Below the pieces are notes generated by a model. It did not search any database. It saw nothing but the letters and a program-made list of their open reading frames with translations, and had not been told where the DNA came from. Source: Mastigamoeba balamuthi (taxonomy: Eukaryota; Evosea; Mastigamoebida; Mastigamoebidae). Taken from it: DNA of 64,000 nt. A program made the translations under genes and the position numbers. Shown in pieces: positions 19,440 to 30,351 of this stretch. The stretch is from NCBI GenBank assembly GCA_902651635.1, contig CACRSC010000015.1, positions 342,985 through 406,984 of the forward strand. Direction: 5' to 3'. Numbering within the stretch: the first letter of the stretch is position 1; each line of letters starts with the position of its first letter.

Positions 19440-21090
19440 TCAAGTGCTTGTGTCTTCGTGCGCCTTCTCCTCCTGCTGTACCGTGGGGTCCGGAGTTGCC
19501 GCCTTCTTGACAGCGAGGGCGATATCCTGAGGCTTTGGCGGCGCCGAAGTGCCGCGAGGAGTGGAGGCAACGGGGCTGATGAGCCCGGAGATGGTTGCAG
19601 GCGTTCGCGGGCTGGGAGCTCCGGAAGCCGGCAACGGCAGGCCCGGGTGCTTGTCGGGCGGGACTGCGACCTTCTGGGCGTTCTCGGGAACATCCGGAGC
19701 GAGAAGGCACTTGCCAAGCGGGGGCAGGTCGCCGAGCAGAGAAGCAGCCTGTGGCTTCGACTTGGCCTTCTGGACCTGCTCCTTGGCCTTGTTGTGCTTG
19801 GCACCCTTCTTCAAGCGGACAACGTCGATTGTTGACTCGCGGTTGTTCTCGGCGATCTTGGTCTTGTTCTGTATCATCTTGCGCAGCTCGGCGGCCTTGC
19901 GCTCCTCGATAGCTGCCACGGTCTCGCGAGCATCGTCCACGCGAGCAACGTCCTCTGCGGCGGCCTTGCGTCGCTTCTCTCGTTCCTCTTCGCGCTTCTT
20001 CTTGGCGTGCTCCATTCGCTGCGCCAGAGTCTGCTGGTCGAGTGGGGTCTGTGCACGAGGCTGCTCTAGCCTGTTCTGCAGAGGCAATGGCACGCGACCT
20101 CCCTTCTTGTTCCCGGATCCTGTGTCCTTGAACAGGTCCGCGTCCACCTCGACGATCTGGAACATTTTGTTGTGGCCCGCTGTTTCCAGAGTTAGAATGA
20201 CCAGCAGGGGAGAAACTGGGGAGTGCATACTGTGGTCCTGTGCCGCATTCGCGCCAGACCCAGGAAGGATGCCGGGGAGCATGTCGCCAGATGTCTTGAG
20301 CTTGGCTTGCGGGGCATTCTGGGGTGCTGCCTGTGGCACTTTGGCTTTTGGAGCCGCCGCGGTAGTGGCCGAGTTTCTCTTATTTTCCTGGGTTGACACT
20401 GCCGACACGGCCTTGTCGACAGGCTGCTGCGCCTGTGCCTGCGACGGGGGAACTATGATCTCCTCTGTTGCGGGCTCTGCGGCTGTTGCTTTGATCTGTG
20501 TTGTCGCTGTCTGAGGTGCGGGCTGCGATGCTGCGGGAGCCGACGACTCCGTGGGCGACTGGATCGATGGCCCGAGCTTCTCTGACGAGCTCTTCTTGAT
20601 CCCGGACCCCGACTTCCTCAAGGCGCTCTCAGGCCTCTCAGCTTTAATGGGCTCGGCCGAGAACGCCTGTACAGGTGCCTGTGGCGGCTTCGCTGGTTCA
20701 TCGGCTAGGGTCGATGCTATTTTTAGAGCGTGAGCATTTTCCGCTCGACCGCCGACTTGAACGGCGATGGAAATGCATGGGGGTGGCATAGCACGCACAC
20801 TTGGCCCGGGGCGACACGCGGTTCTGCGTATGCACCTTCTCCTCGACGGCGTTGTCTGCGGTGATCACCGAATGCGCGCGCGTGGCACGCGCCGGGGTTT
20901 ATAAAATTACCGCAACAGGTTCTTTCGCAGCGATAATAAAGTGAGGTTCGCATTCCGCCACGGGGGAGCCTCTGCCTCGCAGGGAGCCGGGGGGACACTG
21001 CGCGGCACTTGCGGATGAGGAGGACGGGTTCGCACCTTGGTCCGCGGGCCCTGTCTCCACGACCTTGGTCTTGCTCCCCATGCACCCCAT
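19440..21090 (-). CDS. Coiled-coil protein with N-terminal MGC lipidation-type start
   Basis: Exons 21090-21036, 20855-20799, 20716-20231 and 20179-19440 give 445 aa. I do not recognise the family. The start MGCMGSKTKVVETGP has Gly2, Cys3 and Ser6, a good N-myristoylation/palmitoylation candidate. A long Ala/Pro/Gln-rich disordered part follows. About aa 225-330 is a charged helix (MEHAKKKREEEREKRRKAAA, then ELRKMIQNKTKIAENNRE) with a weak stathmin-like flavour that I would not rely on. The C terminus is again Pro/Ser/Ala-rich. Exon 1 and 2 were built from frame, boundary dinucleotides and the good start context; the shorter alternative is to begin within exon 3. It could be a membrane-tethered, cytoskeleton-linked protein. 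Confidence 0.55.
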
Positions 21091-21504
21091 TTCCCGGTCT
21101 TGGGCGTCGCCGAAGGACTGCGGACGGAAGGAGAGGGTGGCCTGGCGCGAAGGAAGGCGAGGTAGGTGCAGCCCCGCCTGCGGAAGCAGAGCGTTCGAAG
21201 CAAAACACGAAGCTGACCCTTTATTTGTCAGCGAAAAAAACCGGATACGGGTGAGGTCTTGAATCTCGTCACGAAATGAATCCTCTCTCTCACTCTGCGC
21301 GAGTGTCGGTGCCAGAATATCGTGGTGATGGCATATGAGTGGTGGACGAGGCACCTGCCTTGTCCTTGAGCAGGTGATGCCGAGAACTTGTTATCCTCAA
21401 GATTCTCTAGCAATATCTTTCGTCAAATCACTTCACGTGTACACCTCCTGCGTCACCTTTTCGTTTTTTGTTGGCTTACCCCCCAAGGGCTCGAGCACAC
21501 ACCC
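21091..21504. promoter_or_regulatory. Divergent promoter region (MGC protein / PDI)
   Basis: 414 bp between two opposite start codons, with no supported gene. It carries several copies of the shared element: TTGAATCTCG and ATGAATCC near 21260-21285, AGAATATCG near 21315, and AAGATTCTCTAGCAATATCT at 21399-21418, the last 85-105 bp before the PDI start. Confidence 0.55.
21399..21422 (+). promoter_or_regulatory. AGATTC...AATATCTT element upstream of PDI
   Basis: AAGATTCTCTAGCAATATCT at 21399-21418, then TTCG. Best plus-strand instance of the two-part element. Confidence 0.55.
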
Positions 21505-23002
21505 ATGAGGACCGCAGTCGTTGTCGCCGCGCTTGTGGCGCTCACCGTCGCCGGAGACGTTCTCCAGCTGACCAAGTCGAGCTTCGACAGCACCGTCAAC
21601 AACGAGGACCTCATCCTCGTCAAGTTCTTCGCCCCCTGTGCGATCAATTTCAACTCGCGCTCTCTCTCCCTCTTCCTCACCCGCCCGCCTTCTAACCGCA
21701 ATCACGCCCACAGGGTGCGGCCACTGCAAGAAGCTGGCGCCCGAGTACGAGAAGGCCGCGACGATCCTGCTGAAGGAGGACCCGCCGGTGAAGCTGGCCG
21801 AGGTCGACGCCACTGTCGAGAGCGACCTCGCGTCGCGCTTTGGCGTGACGGGCTACCCGACGCTCAAGCTGTTCCGCCGCGGCACCGAGGCCCCCTACAG
21901 CGGCCCCCGCGACGCCGACGGCATCGTCAGGTACATGCGCTCGCAGAACGGGCCCGCCGCCAAGGCCCTGGCGACGGCCGACGCTGTCGACAAGTTCCTC
22001 GGCGCCGTCAAGGACGACGTCTCGGTGATCGGCTTCTTCTCCAAGGCCGGCACCCCCGCCGAGAAGGCGTTCCAGTCGCTGGCCTCGGCGCTGCGCGAGG
22101 ACTACAGGTTCGCCGTCGTCTCGGACGAGGCGGTCATCAAGGCCAAGAACGGCGGCAAGGAGGGCGTGTTCGTGTTCCTCCCCTACCCCGGCGAGGAGAG
22201 CCCCGTCGAGGTCGCCAACGCCGCGATCCCCGCCATGACCAGCGCCCTGCACCGCGCCGCCGTCCCGCTGGCTGGCGTCTACAAGGCCGCCTTCGCCAAG
22301 CGCTACGACGCCGTCGGCCTGCCGCGCGTCACCGCGTGGGCCAAGATCAGCGAGGACGACCCCTCGGGCACCAAGTACATCGTGAACCGCCTGCGCAAGG
22401 CCGGCAAGGAGTTCAAGGGCAGGCTCGTCTTCGTCGCCGCCGACAGGAGCGACAAGGACTACTCGGAGCTCGGCTTCGCGGCCGACGCCAAGATCTCCCT
22501 GGGCGTCATCGCCAACGGCCAGCGCTTCAAGGGCGAGGCTGCGGCGTTCAGCGTCGAGGCCGCCAGGAAGCTGGCGAGGGAGTACCTCGAGGGCAAGCTC
22601 GAGCGCCACATCAAGAGCGAGCCCGTCCCCGCCAAGAACGACGAGGACGTCCTCACTGTCGTCGGCAAGACGTTCGAGGACGAGGTCGTCAAGAGCGGCC
22701 GCGACACGATGCTGCTCTTCTACGCGCCGTGGTGCGGCCACTGCAAGGCGCTGCACCCCAAGTACGACGAGCTCGCCAAGAAGCTCGCGCCGCACAAGGA
22801 CCTCGTCAGGATCGCCAAGATCGACGCGACGGCCAACGAGTACCCGCCCCACTTCAAGGTCAACGGCTTCCCGACGATGTACTTCGTCAAGGCCAGCGAC
22901 CCCGCCCACCCCGTCGAGTACAACGGCGACCGCGAGGTTGCCGACCTCGAGAAGTTCGTCCGCGCGCAGACGACCAAGACCCTGCCCAAGCAGGAGCTCT
23001 GA
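21505..23002 (+). CDS. Protein disulfide isomerase, ER lumenal, two thioredoxin active sites
   Basis: Exons 21505-21637 and 21714-23002 give 473 aa. A signal peptide (MRTAVVVAALVALTVAG) is followed by thioredoxin domain a with APWCGHCKKLAPEY (CGHC at aa 46-49), two inactive b-type domains, and domain a' with YAPWCGHCKALHPKYD and the cis-Pro motifs GYPTLKLF and GFPTMYF. It ends KQEL, an acceptable KDEL-type ER retrieval signal. The enzyme forms and rearranges disulfides in secretory proteins. The single 76-nt intron interrupts the Trp codon of the first active site, the same place as in the thioredoxin fusion gene at 8802; without removing it the first active site is lost. The a-b-b'-a' layout and length fit classical PDI. 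Confidence 0.94.
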
Positions 23003-23233
23003 GCGGCCGACCACCTTCGTCCAACAGCTGTCTGAGAAAACAGGCCACAATAGAAAAGCAAGATTCCCCAACCCCAGAGATTTTTTGTCTTCTACGCCTG
23101 ATTGCTCTGGCGGTGGCACAGAAGCAGCCCGCGAAATCCTGGTAACTCGCCGAAGTCCGTGACGTGTGACATCGTGTTTTGCCTGGTGGTCCCCTTGGTT
23201 GACTGAACACCCCGGTTCAAATTCAGCGCACCA

Positions 23234-24839
23234 ATGCTGCGGAGCTCTGCCAAGTTCGCGCTGCCCTCGCGGCGCCAGAGTGGCGCGTTCCCCAAGATCG
23301 CCTCCCCGCGCACGTCCTTCCCGAGCATCGAGCGCGTCCTCGGCCTGCCGCGCGGACACGTCCAGCCCGGCCAGACGCTCGACCTGAACCGCATCCAGCT
23401 GACTGACCTGGTGCGACCCTTTGACCTTTTTTCCTCGTCCCCGTGTGGGTTGGCGCCTGCGCCTAACAGCGCACCGTCGGGCCGGCCGGCAACAGCTCTC
23501 GGCGAATGACGGCAGCGAGACCGAGGCAGAGCTGTTCGACCTCGCCGAGACCATCGTGAACCGCGTGTACGGCAACAAGGTCTACCTGCGCGGCATTGTC
23601 GAGGTAGGCGGAGTGCTGGCGGCTAGTGCCCTTCGCTGAACCTCTAACTCCGCCCGCGCACAGTTCTCCAACGTCTGCGAGAAGAACTGCAACTACTGTG
23701 GCATTCGCAGGGAGGTGAGCCGGCTTGCCACCGCCTTGTCTGGCCCGTGGTTTGACTGTTTGTTGCCCGCCCGTGCAGATGCCCAAGCAGGCCCTTCCGA
23801 GGTACACCATGCCCGACAACGAGATTGTCGAGTGTGCCCTGTGGGCCCAGAAGCAGCGCCTGGGCACCGTGATGCTCCAGTCTGGCGAGGTCTCGCACCC
23901 CTCGCGCATCAACTGGCTCATCGACGTCATCACCCAGATCCGCTCGCGCTCCATCGAGGCGTAAGAGCCCACTTTTGCTGAAAGCGTGCGGTTTGTTTTC
24001 TCAATTCCGTGCCACGTCACAACACAGGGACACTGTGCACAAGAAGGGCGTGGCTGTGGCGCTCTCTGTCGGTGAGCAGTCGTACGACGTCTACAGGAGG
24101 CTGTTCGAGGCTGGCGGCCGCAGGTTCCTGCTGCGCATCGAGTCGTCGAACCCCCTGCTGTACCGCTCGCTGCACCCCGCCGACGGCATGCACACGTGGG
24201 AGAAGCGCATGAGCTGCCTGCGCGACCTGGGCCGCGTCGGCTTCCAACTGGGCACCGGCGTCATGATCGGCCTGCCGCAGCAGTCCAACTGGGACCTCGC
24301 TGGTGACATCCTGTTCTTCAAGGAGATCGACGCCGACATGATCGGCATGGGGCCCTACGTCGTACAGGCCGACACGCCGACGGGCAAGGTCTGGACCGAG
24401 CTCCACGGCAGGGAGGACCGCGAGGAGTACAACAGGCGCCTGCTGGCCCTCAGCTCCAGGATGATCGCCCTGACGAGGATCACCCTCGGCGACGCCAACA
24501 TCGCCGCCACCACGGCCCTGCAGGCCATCCACCCCACCGGCCGCGAGCTCTGCCTGCGCCGTGGAGCGAACCTCATGATGCCCATCCTCACGCCCACCAA
24601 GTACAGGGAGGAGTATCAGCTCTACGAGGTGCATCCACCATACACGGCGGGGGGTGCTCCTTCGGTGCTGACCGCTTTTCCTGCAGGGTAAGCCCTCGAT
24701 TCACGAGGCGGCTGAGGAGACGCACGCCTCCCTCGTCAGGCGCGTGCACGTCGCTGGTAAGGAGGTCGCCGATGACGTCTGGGGCGACCCTCCGCACTTC
24801 ACGCGCAAGCAGGCCGCCCGCGCGGACAACCTGCAGTGA
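23234..24839 (+). CDS. hydE: HydE, [FeFe]-hydrogenase maturase (radical SAM)
   Basis: Exons 23234-23410, 23496-23603, 23664-23714, 23779-23960, 24028-24628 and 24687-24839 give 423 aa. HydE works with HydF and HydG to build the H-cluster of [FeFe]-hydrogenase. The radical-SAM cluster motif is CEKNCNYCG within EFSNVCEKNCNYCGIRRE. Other HydE signatures follow in order: VMLQSGE, VALSVGEQSYD, RFLLRIESSNPLLYRSLHP, GVMIGLPQQ, MIGMGPYV, LGDANIAATTALQ and GANLMMPILTPTKYREEYQLY. The first 31 residues are rich in Arg, Ser, Lys and Ala with no acidic residue, a likely mitochondrial/hydrogenosomal presequence. This enzyme is confined to H2-metabolising lineages, so the organism should be anaerobic or microaerophilic. 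The nearest alternative, biotin synthase, lacks the ANIAATTALQ and MMPILTP motifs. Confidence 0.93.
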
Positions 24840-25025
24840 TTGCCGAGCCCCTTGGATTGTTCGTTGTTCCGAACTGAAGGAGAAACAAAACCACCTTAGT
24901 ACAGTGATCATAGACAGTGTTTCCCCTCCAACAGCTGGGTCAGTATCACTGAACACCGACAACTGATGCAAATGAATCGATTCGATTGACACGGTTAGCA
25001 CTGGGCACTGGAGACACGGAGAGTT

Positions 25026-26179
25026 CTACCACAGAAGCTCCCTGAGCAGCTGCACGGTGTGGTCGGGGCCCTTGACGGTGTACGACTTGACCCTGGGCGA
25101 GACGCTGATCTCGTGGTCGTTGCCGCCCTGTTATCCATACTTTAGATGAAAATGAAAGAAAGGGTGCCGTCGCGTACGGGCTCCGTGCGGTCGCCGAAGA
25201 AGTAGATGTTCGGGAAAGCGTCCAGGAAGCGCAGGCAGTAGGTCTTGTCCCAGCCCAGCGGGAACACGTCGAAGCTGATCTGGCCGCCGACGGAGAACTT
25301 GAGGCCGAAGTTGCCGAAGCGCGCCTCGAGATCAGAGACAAACTTCTTCCTCACCTGGTGGACCTGTGTGGTGCCTTGTGAGGTCAGAACAGCGCAAGGG
25401 AGGAGGCGCGGGCGAGGCTTCCGGACCTTGTCGTACTCAAAGAACTCCTCACGCTCCTTCTGCGAGCAGTTGCGGCCGATGGGGCTGACGTTGAGCATGC
25501 CGTTCCTCAGCTCGATGAACGTCCCGCTGCGCGAGCCGTCGACAGCACCGAAATTAGCGCCCGACAACGAGGGCGCGGGCGCACCGCTTGATCGGGATGT
25601 CGAGGTCGGCGATGTAGTGCAGGCAGAAGTTCAGGAACTCCTTCAGGCGCTGCTCGCCCAGGAACTCCTTGATGCTCTGTTAAGAGATCGACCCGCAGAC
25701 GCAGAGGAAAAATCAGCAACCGTCGAACGCGCCACGCCGCCAGGCGCGCACGCACCGCAGTGGCGAGGAGGTTGCCGTTGTGATACGCGTTGAGCCCGTT
25801 CTCGGCGAACACGTACTCGGCGATGCCGAACACTGCAGTAGAGCGGCGGGGGGTCAACGCGCTGCCCGCAGTGGGCGTGGGGGGGGCGGCTGTGCGGGGT
25901 GGAACTACGGACCGTCCTCGCCCATCTGCTCCTTGATCTTGGGGAGGTCAGACCCGCCCACGATCGCCACCGTCGCCTTCTGCGACAGCTCGTGCAGGAA
26001 CGCCTTCATTTCTGGCGTTGCCGCCTGTGCGCGCATACGAAGGGAAGGCGGCGGATTCGCGTTGAGAGACGGGATTCAGCGGCAGCAGCCAGCGCTCAGG
26101 CTAGTGTTAGGCCGCGCACGTTGCGGGGCTTGGTGAGGGTGCCGTCGACGTCGAAGAGGACCAGAGGCTTGGCGGCCAT
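25026..26179 (-). CDS. Phosphomannomutase (PMM2/Sec53 type)
   Basis: Exons 26179-26120, 26024-25913, 25832-25756, 25676-25585, 25526-25427, 25363-25178 and 25127-25026 give 242 aa, the usual length. The haloacid-dehalogenase nucleophile motif is [11 protein letters not shown] (aa 7-17). Others are [57 protein letters not shown] and GGNDHEI, all PMM-specific. It interconverts mannose-6-phosphate and mannose-1-phosphate, feeding GDP-mannose for N-glycans, GPI anchors and O-mannose. Seven exons in 1.15 kb show how dense introns are here (50-95 nt). The gene converges with hydE. Confidence 0.93.
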
Positions 26180-26406
26180 TGCGGAGCGAGGTGTGTTGAC
26201 AGACAGGTGCTGTTGTTTTTCTGAACCCCAACGACGCCCCCAAACAGGGATTTAGCGGAGCGGGCGGTCCATGGATGGGATTCTTCTTCGCTGAGTCATG
26301 TGGGGGGTGAAAATCGCCGGGTTTCCTTGCTGCTGACGTGGTTTCGGCCACGTTGCGTGTCGGCAGGTCCGGGAAGCGTGTCTCCCCCGCACATGAGTCA
26401 CGCGGT

Positions 26407-26973
26407 TCAGCAACGATCTCCCTGGGCGAACGCAGACGGGTCCAGCCTGATGCCCGTGGCAGCAGCTGCCCAACTGAGCCAGGCCTGCAGGTACGCGTCC
26501 CTGCCACCGGGCGCCTCCTGGACGACGCCTGCCATGAGCTCTGCGGTGCCACACGGGTGCAGGCAGAGGAACGGCATCCCCGTGACGGGATGCTCGCACT
26601 GCGTGATGGTCGACCCGTGCGCTCGCGCCCTGGCGTCGGCGATGCCCGGGCAGAGCTCCCTGATGGCCTCGGCGGGAACCAGAGGCTTCACGCACGACTC
26701 GGACGACTCCTCGCGCCAGACAGCCAGGTACATGACGGGGACTGCGTACGAGGGGCTCCACAGGACGTGGTGCTCGACGACCAGCGAGGAGGTCGGGGAG
26801 ACAGGGCAGGGGCCACGGCAGAGATACCCGCGCGCTGCCCCGACGGCGCCGGCGATGGTGGAGCGGTCTATCCACCGCCAGGAGCAGTCTCCATGGCGCG
26901 CGAGCGCGAGGGCGAGCTCCGAGGCCTGCCTCTTGAACTCGTCCCAGCTCAGCGTTCCTGGAGCCTGTGCCAT
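26407..26973 (-). CDS. ATG10: Autophagy E2-like enzyme ATG10
   Basis: A single exon of 188 aa. ATG10 passes ATG12 onto ATG5. The E2-like core is clear: LVVEHHVLWSPSYAVPVMYL, then the active-site segment CEHPVTGMPFLCLHPCGTAE with the catalytic cysteine at aa 141, and AYLQAWLSWAA. The HPxTGxPFxxLHPCxT motif separates it from ATG3, which has a different catalytic surround. Length is typical. It is one of the few intronless genes in this window. The start is the first ATG after the shared promoter at 26974-27020, from which the BAG6-like gene also starts. Confidence 0.9.
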   Translation of the reverse strand: MAQAPGTLSWDEFKRQASELALALARHGDCSWRWIDRSTIAGAVGAARGYLCRGPCPVSPTSSLVVEHHVLWSPSYAVPVMYLAVWREESSESCVKPLVPAEAIRELCPGIADARARAHGSTITQCEHPVTGMPFLCLHPCGTAELMAGVVQEAPGGRDAYLQAWLSWAAAATGIRLDPSAFAQGDRC

Positions 26974-27020
26974 GAGATTCGCGAGTAGATTCTGGGTCCA
27001 GCAAGATATTTGGTGAATCC
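26974..27020. promoter_or_regulatory. Compact divergent promoter with AGATTC/AATATC elements
   Basis: Only 108 bp separate the ATG10 and BAG6-like start codons. The stretch contains GAGATTCG, TAGATTCTG and AAGATATTTGGTGAATCC, that is, elements facing both ways, so one short segment must serve both genes. Confidence 0.55.
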
Positions 27021-27081
27021 GAACAGTAATCCCTTTGTTGTTTCAAGAAGGACGCAGGCGCCGCCTTCAAAGCGAGCCCGA

Positions 27082-29795
27082 ATGTCAGTCACCATCAAAG
27101 TCAAGACGCTGGACGGCAAGCTCCACTCGGTAGCTGTCGACTCTGTCGAGGTGCGGCCCCCACGCGCGTGCCTCCATCTTGTCTGAAGCTCCACTCCACG
27201 TCCGCCCAGATGCCTGTAGGGGAGTTCAAAAGGAGGCTCCAGGAGCTCACGTCCGTCGACGCGGGCCAGCAGCGCCTCATCTTCCAGGGCAAGGTCCTGT
27301 CGGACGACAAGCCCCTGTCCTTCTACGGTGCGGCCTCCACCCCCACACCCGTTATGCATCTCATCAGAACTCTGCGTCACCCGTGAGCAGGTCTCAAGGA
27401 CGAGTCCACGATCCACATGGTCCAAAGACCTCCGGGAGTCGCTACGCCCAGCTCCTCGGTCCCGCAGTCCCCTCAGCAGCCCCAGACCCCGCAGCAGCAG
27501 CAGCAGCAGCCCCAGCAGCAGGGTCCCCGCGTGTTCGCCACGCCCCACATGCTGTTCGGGACTATCACGGTGCCCCCGGGCGAGGAGGCAAACCCCGCTG
27601 GCCTCGGGCAGCTCATCAACTCCGTCCTCGGCACGCTGGGTGCCGGCGCAGCCCCGGCGTCGCCCGGGCAGCAGCAGCAGCAGGCGGCGGGCGCGGCGGG
27701 ACAGCGCTCGAGGCACTCGTCGGTCGTCGAGGTCATGGGCCACCTCGTGGGCGCTGTGTCGTCGGCGGCTCCTGAGGTCAGGAGGCGCTGCGGTGTGGCG
27801 GACACGGGCGCGGAGCCCATGGCTGTCGACTCGGGCGCGGTGTCGGCCCCGCTGGACTCGACGACCCCTGCGTCGATGGCCGCCTCCGCGACCGAGCGTG
27901 CCGCAGCAGCGCTTGAGCAGCTCGCGCCGGCGCTGAGGGCGCTGTCGTCCGGCCTTGCGGGCGAGGCGAGTGCGGCACAGGCGGACAGGGTGCGGATGCA
28001 GGAGGCCCTCAGGGCGCTGGCAGTGCCCGCAAGGCAGCTGGGCACGTACCTGTGCCTGATGTCCACACTGGCGGACGTCGTGAGCCTCGGTCCGACGCCG
28101 GGGTCGTCGTCAGTCAGTGGGCCGTTCGTTACGCCTGCGAGCTACCACATGGCGACGCCCTCTGGAGCTGTTCGGACGGTCGTCTCCCTCGATCCTGCAC
28201 AGGTTGCAGGCCAGCAGCAGAACGCGCAGCAGGGACAAGGGCAGGGACAGCAGGCTCAGAACGCAGCGGCGACCCTGTCTCAGGCGATCGGGGGGATCGC
28301 TCAGGCCATCATGAACGCGACCCCGCAGGCGCAAAATCAGGCTCAGCAGGGGGTGCAGCAGCAGCCCGACGCAGGGCAGGCGCAGAGGCAGCCGACGGAC
28401 GCGCAGCAGCCCGACCTCAACAGCATCATGAACGCCGCGTTCGACACCCTGACGAGGACTTTTGCTCCGCCACAGTCCCCGTCGCAGCCGCAAGCGACCG
28501 CCGGTTCTCCCGCTGGGGCGGCAAACCCTGCGCAGGCGTTGGGTCAGGTTGGCTCTTTTGTGAGGGCGTTGTGACGTTCAATTGACCAGCACCGAACAGA
28601 TGCTCTCGGCATTCAGGCAGGAGATGAGTGCGCCCCCCGGCCAGCCTGCGGCCCCGCTGGGGTCCATCATCGAGTCTATCTCCAGGATGATGGGAGAGGA
28701 CCCGGCGACGAGCCTTCTGGACCAGGCGGTCCTCGAGGTGTGCAACTGCATGACCGTTCCGGAGCTCATGGCGCTGCTCAACGGTGACTGGTCGAACGCA
28801 TCGAAGATCCACGGGTACGACCACAGAGTCAATCAACATCTGGCCTCACTGGAAACGCAGAGCTATCCGCGGATGGATGTGCAGAGAGATCGGGCAGGGG
28901 TCTGCGCCCACCCGCGATCAGATCAACGCGTTCAGCTCGCAGATCATATCGGAGCTGCGGACTACCATCAGGGACGACACCCTGCCTGCTGTGAGTCATC
29001 TGGCGAACCGCAAGCACACGCTCATACCATACACAGGAGGCTCGCGCAAGGGTGAAGCCCGGATGCTCTGTGTCCGAGACGGCGCTCCGCGTGTTCGAGA
29101 AGCACCTCCCCGAGCTGCTCCTGATTGCCAGCGTCGAGGAGTCGCAGTCGAGCGTCCCGTTCCCCGAGGCTCTCCGCCGCTGGGTCCAGACCTTTGTTGT
29201 CGAGCTCGTCGACTCTCTGGCGGCTGTCCTTGTCGGCGGCGTGTCGGACGCCGAGGTCATCATCCGGTACTTCATCTTCAACGTGCGCACAGGCCTCTGC
29301 CCCGCCAGCAAAACTCTAACAGCGACCTCGCAGAGGCTCGAGACTGTCGGCCCCGAGATCGCGCACGTCAGCGCCAACATGTTCATGAATCAGATCATGC
29401 GCACGTACCAGGCAGGCGTACAGATGCACGCGCAGGCCGAGCAGAGCCCGGAGCGTGACACCATGGCGAGGAGGCAGGATGCCGAGCGCGAGCTGAGGCG
29501 CCAGCAGGAGGAGTCGGCCAGGCTGCAGCAGGAGGAGGAGAGGAGAAGGCAGGAGGCCAACCGCCAGGCCGAGCTGCAGCGCCAGCAAGCGGACCCCACG
29601 CTCCCGGTATGCAGCTTTTTGTCTCCTCGAGGCCCTGACGGGACTTGTCAACAGCCTACGGGAGTGGCCATTTCGGAGTTCCTCAGGCTGTGGGAGAGCG
29701 AGACCCGCACGGACGAGCAGCGCATCCTGTCGGAGGTTCCGCGGTCGATCCTGAGTGAGGAGTACAGGAGTGGTTCCAAGTCGAGCCTCAAGTAG
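27082..29795 (+). CDS. BAG6: BAG6/Scythe-like ubiquitin-like-domain protein
   Basis: Exons 27082-27150, 27210-27327, 27391-28559, 28600-28814, 28861-28990, 29037-29606 and 29655-29795 give 803 aa. A ubiquitin-like domain fills aa 1-70 (TIKVKTLDGKLHSVAVDSVE, AGQQRLIFQGKVLSDDK, DESTIHMVQR). A long Pro/Gln/Ala-rich middle follows. About aa 470-640 resembles the BAG6 helical region (IIESISRMMGED, VCNCMTVPELMALLNGDW, AFSSQIISELRT, YFIFNVRTGLCPA), and a charged coiled coil plus ILSEVPRSILSEEY resemble the BAG6 C terminus. BAG6 holds tail-anchored and mislocalised proteins for insertion or degradation. The UBL call is firm; the BAG6 call rests on domain order and the C-terminal match. Introns 28560-28599 (40 nt) and 29607-29654 are short. 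Confidence 0.72.
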
Positions 29796-30351
29796 CCACG
29801 TCATCCTCCAATATCCCCTCTGTCCTTCTCTACTCTCTCGCGGAACTAGACACTACTGGCTGCTCCCATTTTGATTGTCTGCACCCACTCCTGTCAGGCG
29901 GAGTTGCAATGCACCTGGGGGGTGCGAGCACACAGAGAGGCCGCACAGCACTAGCGCGTTGACAAAAAAGTGGGGATGGGAGGACAGGGGAGGGCACTCA
30001 GGGAGGCCAACGCAGCTCCGGCAGTAGTGGTTGTGAATATGCGCCTGAAACACGGCATTTACGAGGACTGGTGGGACGGAAAGTGCACTCCGGGTCGACA
30101 GGCCAGTGTGACTTAGGCACCGAGCGCCTGCAAATCACCAAAAAAAACCTCCCAGAGCAGTGTTTATGGGTCTCTCGTATCCGTATCTCACTATTTCCCA
30201 TGGGCAGCTGCCCTTAACCAGAAGCGGCTGTGCCAAGATAAATGCGTTTGTTTTTATCCTCTGGCGACCGCACTGACTTGTGACACCCGCTGACTGTATA
30301 ACGACAGCAGCAGAGGGTGTCACCGCACTGGTGGAACAATCAACTGAGTTG
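29796..30351. other. Convergent intergenic region, no gene recognised
   Basis: 556 bp between the stop codons of the BAG6-like and LSm genes. No ORF with coding character, tRNA or spliceosomal snRNA could be recognised on either strand. An A8 run lies near 30139, and a strong hairpin at 30280-30323 is listed separately. Confidence 0.5.
30280..30323. other. Strong two-segment hairpin downstream of the LSm gene
   Basis: GTGACACCC (30280-30288) pairs perfectly with GGGTGTCAC (30315-30323); inside, GCTGaCTGT pairs with ACAGCAGC around an ATAACG loop. It lies 29 bp past the stop codon of the minus-strand LSm gene, so it may be a 3' UTR structure, or the end of an unrecognised RNA gene. Confidence 0.6.

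Noticed and set aside
23234-24839. Biotin synthase
   Set aside because: The CxxxCxYCG core is shared, but ANIAATTALQ and MMPILTPTKYR are HydE signatures, and BioB-specific cluster cysteines are missing.
29796-30351. U-snRNA, RNase P or H/ACA RNA in the intergenic region
   Set aside because: No diagnostic conserved boxes could be matched; only an isolated hairpin is seen.
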